64,000 bases of DNA from Sclerodactyla briareus (taxonomy: Eukaryota > Echinodermata > Holothuroidea > Dendrochirotida > Sclerodactylidae): contig JAODTK010005538.1 of NCBI GenBank assembly GCA_026419785.1, positions 1-64,000 on the forward strand, written 5' to 3'. Under the pieces are notes generated by a model. It was not told the DNA's origin. It saw nothing but the letters and a program-made list of their open reading frames with translations, and ran no database searches. The position numbers and the translations under genes are program-made. This document shows, piece after piece, positions 24,571 to 36,560 of this stretch (position 1 is the first letter of the stretch; every line of letters begins with the position of its first letter).

Positions 24571-27015
24571 AACTAGGCAGGGGCGTATAGAAAAAAGGAA
24601 AACTTGAAAAAAAAATTGGGGAACGGAGGCGCCAGCGCCGGGCCAAGGGCGACACAGTGGCTGGGGAGGGAATGGGAGGGGATTAGGGAAGGGAGAAGGA
24701 GGGAGAGCTAGGAGCCCCGCCCAAAAGGGTGTGCCGACTTACCCCCAGACTGCAACTCAGAGGAAAAAGGTAATAATGATTGTGAACGTGAATTACTGTT
24801 TTTTGTTCAGAGAGAGTAGGCCTATGTTCCCGCAGGGAAATGCTACTCTAGTAGCATGTCCCTGTTCCGACAAGATTTGCTGATGCAGCAGCAATTAAAT
24901 AACATAAATAGAGGCGGTGGGGGACCTAATAAATATTGCATCAATAAAAGAATTTATCAGGAAGGGGGAATCTCCCCCCGACTTAGATCCTCGCCAGGAC
25001 GACGATCACAAAGTTCCTCGGCGGCCATGTGGAACCACCGAGTCCACCACCCCCCCCCCCCACCCCCCGCCACACGTGACACACACCTAATGCGCTCGAA
25101 ACTAATAAGTTTGTGAGTTAGTGACGTCCAATGGATGGGAAAACGGAATGAAACTAGATATCTGTCACGGCAGAGACGTAGGCGTAAATCGGGTGTGAGG
25201 CGTTAACCTTGTCGAAATAAATGAGCGCCCGGTCTGTCCGCAAGGAGGCTACGGAATACGGAAGATTTGACAAACGGAAAGACACACCCCATTAGGCCTA
25301 CCCACTCCCCAGGTCAGATCACTCCCCCAGGTCAGTTATCACGGTTCAGCCCATCTAGTAAATAAAAATAAAACCTCCCTACGCCACTGCTTCTTATCGG
25401 GGCCCTAGTCTGCATAGACGTACAAGGAGGACGGGAAGACTGACCCCTGACGTGTAAGATCGAAAATTGAGAAGGAAAAGACCGAAATGCCAATTCCTTT
25501 TAGACATAAATGAGGTCATGATTTGTGTACTAATAAGCGCTTAAGGCTCTGGATCATCATGGAGTCGAAAGTGGGGACGGGGGAAAGTGGGGGGATATCA
25601 TAACGTTTGCCCCCCCCCCCAACACACACACACTTTCCGGACCGTAGTAAAAAAATAATAGGCCGGGAATACCCCGATTTGATCACTCTAAAATGATTCA
25701 ATTTCTGTCAACCAAACCATAATCGCGTTGAAAATTGTCTTAAGTCCACTAAATCCAGATGCGGCCAAGGTGAAGATCTGGACACGACTAGGGCCGATGT
25801 CGGAAGGATTACCCATTGTTTCATTACCGAGTTCTCGAATTTTAATCGAATAGCCAAACCAAAAAGTGCAGATTTTTTCAATTGTTTCGCGCGCTATGGC
25901 ATTTTTCTTCCAGGCGTTGTAGGCTGGTATATGGCGATGTGATGCTTCCGAATCATTTTGTTCACTCGAATAATTTCAGAAGCTTGGGGAAGACTGTCCC
26001 CTCCAATTTTTCTGAGATTGACCACATTCGAACGAAAATTCGTGGAAAATTTAGGGAGGGAAAAAGGAAAGTGTAAAAATTCCTGAATTTTTTTTGCCGA
26101 CTGGTCGGTAAAATGCCCCCCTGGAAAACATGCAAAAAAAAATTAGCGCGCTCGAGCGCGCGCCGGTAGTTCCAAATAACTGCTCGAAAATTCGGGTACC
26201 AAATTTCTTGACTCCCAAAAATTGGAATGGGCCAGTACGCCTAGGATTTTTCTTCGATCCCACCAGGGACCGGTCGGTAGAACCCTGGATCCCCCGCCAT
26301 ACAAAGCCAGAGTAGAGAAGGTTAAAAAAAAAAAAAAAACACCAGTGTGCAGATATTCGGTAAATCATCTTAGCATGCACAATGACAAACTTTTTTGTCT
26401 GTCTTCTACTCCATCACCACATGTAGATGTCATTTGCATTCGATGTGTCCCCACTTTCAAAAGGATCGACAGCCCCTGTGGTTCATTGATCTGGCGAACG
26501 GACCCTTTTCCTGCGAAATATTTTTCGTGGCGGACTTCTAAATTACAGTGTATGCCACTTTTTCCTCGACCGCCCGTGGCCTGGGCTAGGCTGACGCGAC
26601 GGTTGACGCAACAAGCCAGGTATCAGCTGGGGTTTGCCCTGCGTCGCTGACCTTTCCTACCTGCCTACCCGATATTAGGCCGCAGTTTCACCTGGGAAAT
26701 ATGTGTTTGTTTTACCCGCTGCGAAATCGGCATGTCAGCCTGCTATGGCTGAGTCGGCCAACTTGTTTCGCGCTGCTATGTGACGTCAATCGTAAGAAAC
26801 CGGTTGTTTAACTGACGCTCACGACTCCTGAACTTGTCATCAGGAAAATTTGATGGAAAGCCATTAGGCTTCTTAGCGATTCTGATTGCGGTTTTGGGGG
26901 GACATTAATTAATCCCCAATTCGGGGATATTTGGTGTTGGCTTGGCCGTCTCCGGCCGCCGCCAGCGCGTCCCGTCCGGCGTCCGCGTCCGCCGCCCGCG
27001 TTTCTTGTTAGAGCA
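24571..27015. other. Non-coding, MITE-like words and a GC palindrome
   Basis: 'caggggcgtatag' at 24578 and 'cctacgccactg' ending at 25389 look like transposon termini of the type seen elsewhere, but their flanks do not form a target duplication. A perfect 16-base palindrome centred near 26154 (gcgcgctcgagcgcgc) lies in an A-rich context. C runs occur near 25050-25070 and 25610-25621. No gene is supported. Confidence 0.35.
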
Positions 27016-27850
27016 ATAACGATCCAAACACTGTGTCCGTTTGAGCCGAAAGTTGGCACACATGTCCGCCTTAATGAAATCTCGGATGAGGTCGAAAGTG
27101 GGCGGTCGCCACATAACCGGGGTCCGCTAATTTGCCTAATTCCACGATGGAGATTTTCCCGTTTAGCGCAATAACTCTTTAAATTTTATCCGATTGATCT
27201 GAAACTTGGTACACTTGTCCGCAATATTGAAACTCCGGATGAGTTCGGAAGTGGGCATCGCTGCAAGGCTGGGGGCCGCTAATTGCATAATTTTCGCGAA
27301 ATTTTTCAAGTTAGTCGGATTTGAACGCAATTTGGTGGGTAGGGACTATAGCTGATCCCGAAAATGTGGAATTCATTTCAAGGTCATCAAAGGTCAAATT
27401 TGTGAAATTATGTGATTTTCCAAAACTTTGTCAGAATTTGAACGAAAAGTGTGGGGGGAACGAAACTATAGTTTAATCCGAAAAAAATGTGGAGGTAATT
27501 TCAAGGTTCACTCGGAGGGTCAAACTTTGCAAATTATGCGATTTTCCAAACTTGTCAGATTTGAAACGAAACTGGTGGATGGGGCTACAGGTGTTCCTCA
27601 CAAAGGTATATAGAAGTCATTTCAAAGCCCCATGGGTCAAATCGCATAATTCATGTGCCTCTCAACACCCAGGATTCAACAAAACTTGGTGGGATGAAGT
27701 TGTCTGGTTTGTTCTGACCAAAAGGGGGGGGGTCCTTATGGGGTGTTAGATTCCTTTCTTCCAAATGATTTGCACGAAAGTGGGATATACACGTGGGCGG
27801 GATTTACCCGCTACCAATGTCTAGTTCTCCTGTGATAATTCCCTCCAACT
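27016..27850 (+). repeat. Interspersed repeat family R1, member c (most complete)
   Basis: Two tandem unit types are visible. Type 1 (about 170-190 bp, 27035-27290) repeats 'gaaa.ttgg.acac.tgtccgc', 'tcggatgag.tcg.aagtggg' and 'ggggcc/tccgctaattgc'. Type 2 (about 120-125 bp, 27330-27700) repeats 'tggtggg..gg.actatag', 'tgtgga.tt/ggtaatttcaaggt', 'gggtcaaa.ttgc.aa.tatg.gattttccaaa' and 'cttgtcagatttgaa'. It ends with 'ggggtgttagattcctttctt'. No coding potential; the frames at 27428-27749 are fortuitous. Confidence 0.7.
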
Positions 27851-28084
27851 TGATCGGGCGCGCATTGCCATATCAGAATTATTACAGATTTCGGGTGACT
27901 TCGGCTCACCGGGAGGCCACCCACCATCTATGAGTTGAATCTATCTTAACGAGTATTAGGTGTACGGAACGAAAAATATATGAAAATAGGCGTATATATT
28001 TCATAAAGTCGCTCACCCCAGGCGAGCAAACCACCGACCCCATTCACACAATCACCACACAGAACAGACATGCACATACGCGTG

Positions 28085-28180
28085 GCACACACCACACACA
28101 CACACACACCACACCACACACACACACACACACAACACACAGGAACACGAACATACACGCGCGCGCACACAGATACACAG
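28085..28180. repeat. (CA)n microsatellite
   Basis: A CA-rich stretch with small interruptions (caccacac, cacaacac) ending in alternating CG/CA (gcgcgcgcac), which is prone to Z-DNA. The cysteine- and valine-rich minus-strand frame is an artefact. Confidence 0.95.
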
Positions 28181-28480
28181 ACTGGCAGATCACGAAGTCA
28201 CGAATGCATGCAGGTTACGTTCCCCAAAACATCCCCTAAGAGCCAGGATGAGGCCGCATAATTTTAGGGGATGGATACATTATGAACAATAGTTGTGATG
28301 GTGAGAGCTAATAGCAAAGACTATAAGTCTATAACCTGATAAGCAATTTTCTAATAAATTGAACATCCCTTGGGGCCGTATTCCTCACGGATCATGGTGA
28401 TCAGGGCAGCTGCGACTGCCTAAAGGACAACTGCAGGAGGATGCGTTATAGAAAGCTAATATATATAGCTAAAGAAACTG

Positions 28481-28940
28481 AATGCGTCAGTTCGAACCCA
28501 AAGTTCATACGACTTTGCATTACGGAGTTACAGACCTTGTAAGTTTGTGCATGTGTATTGCGCAAGAACGAAAAGCATCCCATCTTTCAATAATAAATGT
28601 TGCCTTACTTGCACAACCCTGCAAAACATTCCTTGTTTTCTATTGAAATTCACACATTAATTTCCGTTCGAGAAACATTTGTAGTCTATGGGAGAGAATT
28701 GCTCTAGTGGGTGGTTGTATTGTATGGTTACTTTGGAGAGGGAAAGACAAAAGAACCCTGCTAAATTTGTACTCATCCAATAAAATGAAACAATGAAATA
28801 CTTAACATAATTTCCTGTGTTATCCAAGTGTGACGTCATGCGTTATTGCCAATTGGGATTCTCTCCCAATTTCTCCGCATAATGGATTGAAGGCCAATGA
28901 ATCCACATAGGAACAACATATTCAAATGGGGTTCGGACTA
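28481..28940 (+). repeat. Interspersed repeat family R3, copy a
   Basis: Matches the reverse complement of 62110-62600 over its whole length. Shared ordered words include 'aagttcatacgactt', 'ttgcgcaag..cgaaaagcatccca', 'cttgcacaaccctgc', 'ttgaaattcacacatta', 'aatgaaacaatgaaat', 'gtgtgacgtcatgcgttattg' and 'caattgggattctc'. About 460 bp, no coding potential seen. The ends could be those of a non-autonomous transposon but no clear terminal repeats are visible. Confidence 0.8.
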
Positions 28941-29397
28941 GTAATACATATTTTTTTTCATTCTCCACGATATAACTCCTGTTTGTATCTAAGCCTGCAG
29001 TTTTGTCCTTTAAGTTCATAGCCAGCTTACTCGCCTGACAGATTCACATGTCCATATAAAAAAAATCCATAAGTTTATATCACGTTTTTGGTGTAGGATG
29101 CGTTTGACTTGGCCCAACAACAACCCCTGCTTCTGAGATCGCATCCCATTGACCCCATGTTATCGAGCACTTGTCGTTTCCCGTAGCGGATGTTGACAAA
29201 CAGCTGAGTGGTTAGAGTCTATATGCTCATTATACAGGGTTGTATATCATGTTTTATTCACGATTACCCTATACGGGCTAGGCGTTAGACCAGAACTACC
29301 CCCGTCTGCTCAAGAGCGACTTATGAGTCAGAACTGTGCTACTTGGAAACTAACAAATACCATAAAGAGATGCATAAAACGTGCCCATGTATCCTTT
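28941..29397. other. No feature seen
   Basis: Non-coding sequence between the R3 repeat and the ATT microsatellite. Confidence 0.4.
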
Positions 29398-29580
29398 CAA
29401 CATTATTAACATTATTATTATTATTTATTATATTATTATTATTATTATTATTATTATATTCAAATAAATAAAAAAACCAATATATAATTAAATATAACAA
29501 AAACAAATAATATAAAAATTATATTATTATTATATATTATTATATTATTATTATTATTATATTATATTATTATTATTATT
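29398..29580. repeat. (ATT)n microsatellite
   Basis: Interrupted ATT/ATTATT array with a degenerate AT-rich centre (29460-29520). It directly precedes copy 1 of a duplicated 300-bp unit. Confidence 0.95.
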
Positions 29581-29880
29581 TGCTTTACGCATGGCACGCT
29601 CTTACGAGCTTGTGCACTCTGGAATTCATAGACACTGCGTCCTTGTGGAAGGTAGGTCTGGGCAGGTTTCGCCTGTGCAGTTGTATATTCAGCCGACGAG
29701 TCCACTGAGCTGCACTGAGGAGCTCTAAAAGAGCGAAATAGGACTGTCTGCAGGTTGAGTTTATGACGCTTTTCACACTGTGCCACCAAGGTAATACTTT
29801 GTTTTGTTGAGCACTCTAGTTTCGTGACGGCGTGTTGTGTGGGTAGTCTTGGTATATTTCAATTCCAAAGCAGCAATTCT
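29579..29880 (+). repeat. Duplicated 300-bp unit, copy 1 (uninterrupted)
   Basis: Begins 'atttgctttacgcatggcacgctcttacgagcttgtg...' and holds 'ctggaattcatagacactgcg', 'ggcaggtttcgcc' and 'tgaggagctctaaaagag'. The same words recur at 29881-29902 joined to 31079-31240. Here the sequence across the insertion point is continuous, so this copy is the unoccupied counterpart of copy 2. Confidence 0.85.
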
Positions 29881-29902
29881 ATTTGCATTACGCCATCGCA
29901 CG

Positions 29903-31070
29903 CAGGGGCGTAGCGAAGAGTGTGATGGGGGGGGGTGTAGAGAATATGTTTTGCTGACGGATCTGGCATTGGTAACTATATGGGGGAGGGGTCTAAGGGG
30001 AGGGGGTTTGGTTCCCCTCCCCCCCTCCCTCTTTGGAAAATTTTGAATATTGAAACGTCCTCAGATGCAATCTGGTGCAATATTTTCAGTAAAATAGGAC
30101 GTTCAGTAATTACTTGAACCCGCTCACCACGTACGCGGAACCTTCCCATTTTGGAACACCGAAAATTTGTGCCCGATTCCTAAACAATGCCCGAATTTGA
30201 CTGCAGCTCGTGGAGTATGTGAAGCAGACCATAAATATTCACTGCGCGCGAAGCGCGCAAAAATTTGACACTTCAATGGGGTGCAATTGATCGGCAAGTT
30301 TCGGCCATTTAGAACTTCCTTTTTTTTTTTCTTTCCCCTTATGCATTAAGGTATTATTACCAGCATTTTAACTATTCTGTGCCTAAGTTGGTGTTTCCTA
30401 CTGAATTTTTATCTAAAAAAATGGGAAGTGCCCTCTATATCTCGCTTTGTACTCTAGCTCTGCCGCTCGCATGATTCCACGCCTAGAATTCGACTGTTTC
30501 ATTGTTTGTCAATCCTGGGAATTCTTTCGTAATGGTTTCAGAAAACTGGCTTGAATCTGTTTTTTTGTATCTCGGAATATTAGGACCAGAAACACAAACT
30601 TTCAAAGAACTGTCAGTCTCATGGAAAATAAATTGTCAACGCTAACGCATTTATTCCCCCTTTTGCCAAATTGCCGACAGACTCGGTCACTCGTCCAATC
30701 ACACCGACGGCGACGGGGCCGTCACAATATATGTTGCAGGCGTGCCATTCTTTTGCCGCGCCGGATGGGCCAATTAGATGAAGAGCCAAAAGTCCAAATA
30801 GCCGATATAAATGAGTCTGGCCTCCGTTTTTGTCTGTCTATTCCTCTTTAATTCACTGTCTTCCCTTCACTCCCTTACTCATTTTTCCTTTCCCTTCCCC
30901 TCTTTCTTCTTTTTCTCCTACCCTCTTTTCCTCTTCTTTTCCTACTCCCTTCTTTCCTTTCTTTCTCCCCTTTCTCCTTTTTCCCGACAGACCGAAAATT
31001 TGCCGACGGCACAAAAATTATTGGGGGGGTGTGACACCCCCACCCCCCCCCCCCACTCGCTACGGCCCTG
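29903..31070. mobile_element. hAT-like non-autonomous DNA transposon, 1,168 bp
   Basis: Ends CAGGGGCGTAGCGA (29903-29916) and the near-perfect reverse complement TCGCTACGGCCCTG (31057-31070), 13 of 14 matching. It is flanked by an exact 8-bp target-site duplication ATCGCACG (29895-29902 and 31071-31078). An 8-bp duplication and CAG-starting termini are characteristic of the hAT superfamily, which moves by cut-and-paste. No transposase frame is present, so it would depend on an enzyme encoded elsewhere. The interior has C and G runs near both ends, a CT-rich simple stretch (30840-30985) and a gcgcgcgaagcgcgc palindrome-like word at 30244. Confidence 0.85.
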
Positions 31071-31078
31071 ATCGCACG

Positions 31079-31240
31079 CTCTTACGAGCTTGTGCACTCT
31101 GAAATTCATAGACATTGCGTATTGTTGAGGGTAGGACTGGCAGGTTTCGCTCGTGCAGTGGTTATTTCAGTCGCGATTCACACTCTGGACTGCCACTGAT
31201 GAGCTGTAAAAGAGGCGGAACGGACTGTGGCAGATTGATT
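31079..31240 (+). repeat. Duplicated 300-bp unit, copy 2 (interrupted by the hAT element)
   Basis: Continues copy 2 after the insertion: 'ctcttacgagcttgtgcactctgaaattcatagacattgcg', 'ggcaggtttcgct', 'tgatgagctgtaaaagag'. Its left part is 29881-29902 ('atttgcattacgccatcgcacg'). It runs into an ATT microsatellite. Confidence 0.85.
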
Positions 31241-31315
31241 TTATTATATTATTATTATTATTAGTATTATTATATTATTATTATTAGTATTATTATATTA
31301 TTATTATTATTATTA

Positions 31316-31359
<44 letters not shown>

Positions 31360-31381
31360 TATTATTATTATTATTTTATAT

Positions 31382-31433
<52 letters not shown>

Positions 31434-31530
31434 TAGTAGTTCATCATCATCAACAAACATTGTTCGCATTATTCGCATTAGCATTATTATTAGCATCATT
31501 ATTAGCATCATTATTAGCATCAGCATATTG
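31232..31530. repeat. (ATT)n, (TAG)n and CATTATTAG arrays
   Basis: An ATT array (to about 31380) passes into about 16 TAG units (31382-31432), then 'catcatcat' and repeated 'attattagcatc' words to about 31530. One compound microsatellite. Confidence 0.95.
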
Positions 31531-32655
31531 CGAATATTTGTCGCACTTATTATATTAACATTATTACCCTTACACTAGCATGTGCGACATCTATTGAGGC
31601 CGACTCGATGTGTCTCTATCGCATCGTGAGGTCAAGCAATGAGAAGGTATCAGTATATAACGTTCTCCCTTGAACATTTTGTGTACAGGGCTAACATTTT
31701 TGCACCGATGGGGCACTTATTACCTCTATAATACCGTGTGCCGTAGTACTGTTACTTTTAATTGACTCAAACTATTCATGTCAAGGGTATAATAGCTACA
31801 ATACAATGCCACTAGCCAACGAAATCCCTTTCTTCCGAAGCAGTGAGCGTCTGGTGTTCATGACCTCAGCTTGACTATCAGGGCACGCCATCTATTATGC
31901 GGGAGGGGAAGTAGTATCAAATAGATGCGCTGTTTAACCATCGTTTAAAAAAAAAACGTAACCATGTTCACAATGCGTTAAAATGTCAATTGGCCAAATT
32001 ACACGTTTGTCTACGGGCCATTTCGCTATTCCGTGGCGATATCATTTCATGATGGAGCCTGTATGTATATATATAATATATATAGACACAATATTGGGGG
32101 ACCCAACCGCCAGACAGCCCAGACTGAGTCAAGCATATACGTTTGTGAGAGTAACTGGGACACATCAGCTACCTCGTTGACATAAGCAAACCATCCCGAT
32201 AAGACACGTCTGCCATCTCGGTATCTTGTGATAACGAGACGGACAATGGACACTCTGAAACTCGTTATGCTTTCATTTATTTTTTTTTGTTATAATTTCA
32301 ACTTTTTTTCGTGCCATAAATCAAGGTTTGTGTTATGGATTGGTGAGTTGTATAGTGTATTGTATTATGCGGAGAGGGATTTTCTATGGACGATTGAGTC
32401 TTTTGTTGAAAGCTACGGGGAGCTACCTGACTTGTGCGGGATTTGTTTTTGAATTCAGTTACGAGCCATCGTGTAACTGTGTTAGTTTTGTACGTATTAG
32501 GTGTCTAGTCAGCTGGCGAGAAGCGAAGGCCGCAGGCGGATTTGCATGTCATTTCGACAAAAAGCCGTACGAAGGCAACTCTATATCAAAACAGTATATC
32601 GTCACAACGATACTATTGACAGTAATGGTTAGCCACATTTTTGGCAGCATGTCAT
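31531..32655. other. No gene identified
   Basis: Non-coding sequence. The plus-strand frame from 32328 runs into the CTAT microsatellite and has no recognisable protein content. Confidence 0.35.
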
Positions 32656-32875
32656 TTCATTCATTCTATCTATCTATCTATCCAATCTATCTACTAATCT
32701 ATCTCTATCTATCTAAATCTATCTATCTGTCTACTGCTGTCTACCTGTCTGTCACCTGTCCTGTATGTCCTGTCCGAGCGAACACTGGGGCCAAAAGAAT
32801 GCAATATTTGAAGGAATGGACCAATGGATGGGTGGATGGATTAATGGATATATAGATAGATAGACACAAGGCGAT
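32656..32875. repeat. (CTAT)n and (GGAT/GATA)n microsatellites
   Basis: CTAT/CTGT repeats at 32664-32765, then a short unique spacer, then GGAT/TGGA and TAGA words at 32815-32868. The strands of the two arrays are roughly complementary (TATC versus GATA). Confidence 0.85.
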
Positions 32876-33600
32876 TGGTTGGAGTTTGTCCTTTGTTGCA
32901 TTCTCTTGCATTCTTTAGAATGTGACCAACTTAGACACAGTGATCATTGATTGATTGATGTGGGCATCTCTGGACCTGTGAAAGGACATGGTCAAGGGAA
33001 TTGAAGGGGCAAATATGCCGTAGTGTGAAATCGCCTTTGGGGCTCTCATTTATTCATTCGTCGATGGATGTTTAATCCAAACCTGAACTCAGTTTCACAC
33101 AGTCTTTGATTAGTGACTGCTGTGACATCTTTGACTTTGTGAGGTCAATATCAAAGGTCATAAACGGGGCACGTTGAAGCCTTGCCTCAAATTTCGGTTT
33201 TTTGGGCCCCCACATGTTTCATTTCTTGATGGATGTTGACGAGGACCAAACTTAGATACAGTGATAGAGGGACACAAGTACCATTTGTTTTAAATTGATT
33301 TTTTTGCCCCTCCCCAATTATTATTCTTACTCCGATTAATTTTGACCAACTTTTCAAAAGTGATTATTGACTGCTGCATGGTGCACCTTTGACAAGGTCA
33401 AGGCCAGATGGTCCAGTAAAAAGAAGGCGAATGGGCCATTGTGGTGCAGAAGTCGTCTTTTTGTTTGTGTGGTCCCCCAATTGTTCAGTTTTTGTTCCTG
33501 TTTGCCTGTTGGGCATCTGACCTTATTAATTTCTAGATCAATGATTCATATATGGACCCGTAACTTAACTGTCCTGCAGGGCAATAAAGCACTATAAAAA
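32876..33600 (+). repeat. Tandem-like repeat family R4
   Basis: Three or four diverged units of roughly 170-185 bp share the words 'gatg(t)tgac.aacttagacacagtga', 'tgattg..gactgctg', 'gacctttgac(aa)ggtcaa', 'aaggtcataaac' and 'ggggcccccacatgtttcatttcttgatgg' (units starting near 32920, 33065, 33230 and 33340). No coding potential. Confidence 0.55.
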
Positions 33601-33689
33601 AGCACGTCCCTTGAATGTGTATCATTGTTTTCCTCCTGTGTTTGCCCTCTTTCTCATTTCACTATTTAGAATTTCAACAAAAAACATTG

Positions 33690-34245
33690 TCATTACAGGC
33701 CATGGTCATGTAGAAATGACTTGGCTTTTGTTATCTTCTTCTTCTGTTTATTACATTAGGCACCAAACCTCCATAGCAAATTCCGCTGATTCGAGTGGCC
33801 CGATGAGGCACAATCGCTATTGCAAATTTGCCTTTGACATCACGGGGGAACCACAGGAACACCTGTAATACAAAGTCAATGTGAAACATGTACTCCTTGA
33901 AAACCCCTCACAACATAATATAGTTTGGGATCCGGATGGAAAGCCGCAAAATTATTCACAAATGTTGGAGAATAATCCACTTTTTCTTAGTGAATACCCT
34001 TTCTCGTATTTGTGTTATCATGTCGCAAAAAAGCAGCATCTACTGTGTAGGTTCTATAGGCAGCTTTGAATCGTTGTTCCCGCTGTGATGTCATCGATGC
34101 TCACTTAATTGGAATTAATTGGAATAACTCAACTGGCAACATGCTAGGACCTCAAAATGTGGGATGTTTGTTCGCACATGCATGTCCTCTTCTAACATGT
34201 GCTAATTTGGAGGTAATCTTCACATGACTATTGGCCTTGAGAATT
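33690..34245 (+). repeat. Interspersed repeat family R2, copy a
   Basis: Aligns along its length with 61125-61655. Shared words in order: 'ggtcatgtaaa/gaatgacttg', 'gaggcgcaat.gct', 'aatgtgaaacat', 'gtgaataccc.ttctcgtatttttgttatca', 'gaatcgttccc', 'atgctag.acctc.aaat..gg' and 'atgtcctctt...a..tgtg'. No protein frame is conserved between the copies. Confidence 0.8.
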
Positions 34246-36560
34246 TAAACAGCCAAATCATCCATTGTGTGAGATGTTGTTGAAACACGCATCTCACCCA
34301 CAAAGATTGCATTTCCTTGGAATTGGCGGTATAAATGTTTTCTTTTCTTTTTTTGATGAAGTTCGACAATTTTGAAAACTGAATCAAATACGCACGTCGC
34401 CTTCAGCTCCATTGAAGTCAGATCAAGCGTTGATCTTTCCTCATACAGCATATCTCCCAGACAGTGAATTTTAATCTCATAGCTCTCCTTTAACGTTCTC
34501 AATGAGACAGTGTCCTTTTCGTAAATGAGGATTCCACACATACACGGAATACTCCAAGTGAGGTCCTGCCAACTCTCAAACATCCGCTGCCAACTAAGTC
34601 TGCGTCAAGAAACTGCTAGCGTTGAATCAAGTCGAGAATCAAAGTACCTTTCTAGCAGCACACCGATGGAAGGTTCAAAGTAAAGTCGAAATGCAACCAA
34701 TTATTATTTTTAGAATTCACCACATGTGATTCATTGACCATCAAACTGAAGGACGCATGGCCCGAGAGCCGACATGCATCACTTCGGCAGTTGATCGCGT
34801 TGAAAAAAACATTTACCAATCGGACGACTAATTAAGATTCCGTCCAAATCTCTTTGAACAATTTCAACATCATCATCAAAAGTCACTTTTTTTTTTTTTA
34901 AAAATTTTTTTTACTATCATTCATGTCGTCCGCAAAATTTCTCTCTATAACTCTAGATTGCACAGAATCTTCGAGACCATTATTTTCGCCAAAAGGATCA
35001 AGGACTGAGAACCGACCTTGGGGAACCACTGGTGACCTTCTTCCAGATAGAAAAAAAACCTCACCTTCCTCTTACCCTCGGCAACCGCACCATAATAGAC
35101 TTTATTGAAGAGGAGAGCTAAAGAAACAAACAATTGATCCGCAAATACCTTTCTAGAATGACACCAAATTTCGTCCGGACCAGAAGCTTTACAGTTTCCT
35201 CATTTTCTGCAGTTTCTCCTTAACGCAGTCAGGCTTACAACACACGTTAATTACTTTTTGGAGACACCAACAACGAGGTCATCAACAGATGAGTTTTTTT
35301 TTCGTGGAAAATCGAAGAGAAATGAACTGTTTGAGAACCCATATAGACATATCCTGATATCCTCTTAGTCATGTCATCTAGCATTGGCCTAATGATGTCC
35401 TCGACCTTCTGCTTACCCCATACATTTGAAACCACGAGGATTTCCTTACTATCGGTGTAAGTTTTCTTCTCGAAATCCTGTCTGCCCAATACACTAAATG
35501 TTTTTGACTAACTTTTGTTGAGTTTGAACTGATCCAGATATAGCAAAGAGCCTGAAGATCGATGAAGACGCCAAAAATTTCGTTGCCTTTCCCAGTGCCA
35601 GAAAACCATTCTTTGTAATCCACACTATTTTCGGTCTTTTTCGGTCTCGTCTCGCTTATTCCAAGGAATGTACCGGTACACTCTCATGACCTCACAATTC
35701 CCAAGAAAAACATTCAATGAGTTAACAGCATTAAAACAAATAAAAAATCAGGAGAAATTATTTAACTATAGGATCCCAGAAATTTCATCAAGATCCGTCC
35801 CCGAAAACAAAGAACGAGTTCTGTAGAAAATTGTCGGAACAAAACACCTCAAAAGCTATACATCGTGATCACTTGCACCAAGTTTACTGATACTTCTACA
35901 TTGTCCACTGAATCAGGAAGTACTAAAACAGCCATACTACTAAATCCCCAAGGTATTGTGTTTCCTGGTAGGAAATGCACGACTGAGAAAAAACAGTACT
36001 GAAAATAAAATAAAAAATCGAAATAAGGACTACCACGACTACCATCAGACCAAGAATTATCTGGGTAATTGAAATCTCCCATTATGGTTGTAAGTCTTGC
36101 CGGAAACTTGGTTAGGCAGATAAAAAAAAATGAGTGCTGCCATCAGAGCTGTTAGGAGAACGATAAACAACTCAACGTTAATGAACTAGGAATACAAACT
36201 TGAGCTACACGGATTCAAACACCACCCAGAATTGGCAAAACTATTGCTGATCTTCCTTCGCAATAATATTTATATCATATCGACGTGTACGGCGAAACCT
36301 CAACACCAATGCCGAAAAAAGCCGACCTTGTCTATAGACGACATAACCCGGAATGTTAATCCAGCTTTGGAAATGTCCTCATTCAGCCAATCCTCTGTAA
36401 TTCCGACTATACCGGGTGAGCTCTCATGGCCCAACAAGAATGCACCTCTGCGTAGTGATTCCTTGCTTTTTTTTCCGACCTGTTCCCTTTACTCAGCTCT
36501 ATCAAACCCTGCAAGATGTGTGTGCCACTCAAACCACAAACTTGACACAAAACGACCCAA
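34246..36560 (-). mobile_element. Decayed non-LTR retrotransposon (LINE), endonuclease plus RT, copy 2
   Basis: Same family as the copy at 2.0-3.6 kb, here on the minus strand and longer. Reading down the minus strand across frames: an APE-type endonuclease segment with VGITEDWLNEDI (36375-36406), then the GDFN motif as MGDFNYPDNSW (about 36050-36082). The RT start follows as KASGPDEIW (about 35165-35195), then the catalytic box as FADDMND (34917-34940), then DDDVEIVQRDLDG (about 34840-34880). Near the end VWNPHLRK-like and MLYEERSTLDLTSMEL segments correspond to the usual C-terminal region. Several stops and shifts interrupt all of these, so no functional protein is made. Class: jockey/CR1/L2-like by motif style, exact clade not determined. 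Confidence 0.8.

Noticed and set aside
24578-25389. 812-bp transposon bounded by caggggcgtatag and cctacgccactg
   Set aside because: The termini resemble hAT-type ends, but the 8 bases on each side (gaactagg and cttcttat) do not match and the inverted repeat is short; probably two unrelated scraps.
27946-28170. Cysteine/valine-rich frame
   Set aside because: Translation of the CA microsatellite.
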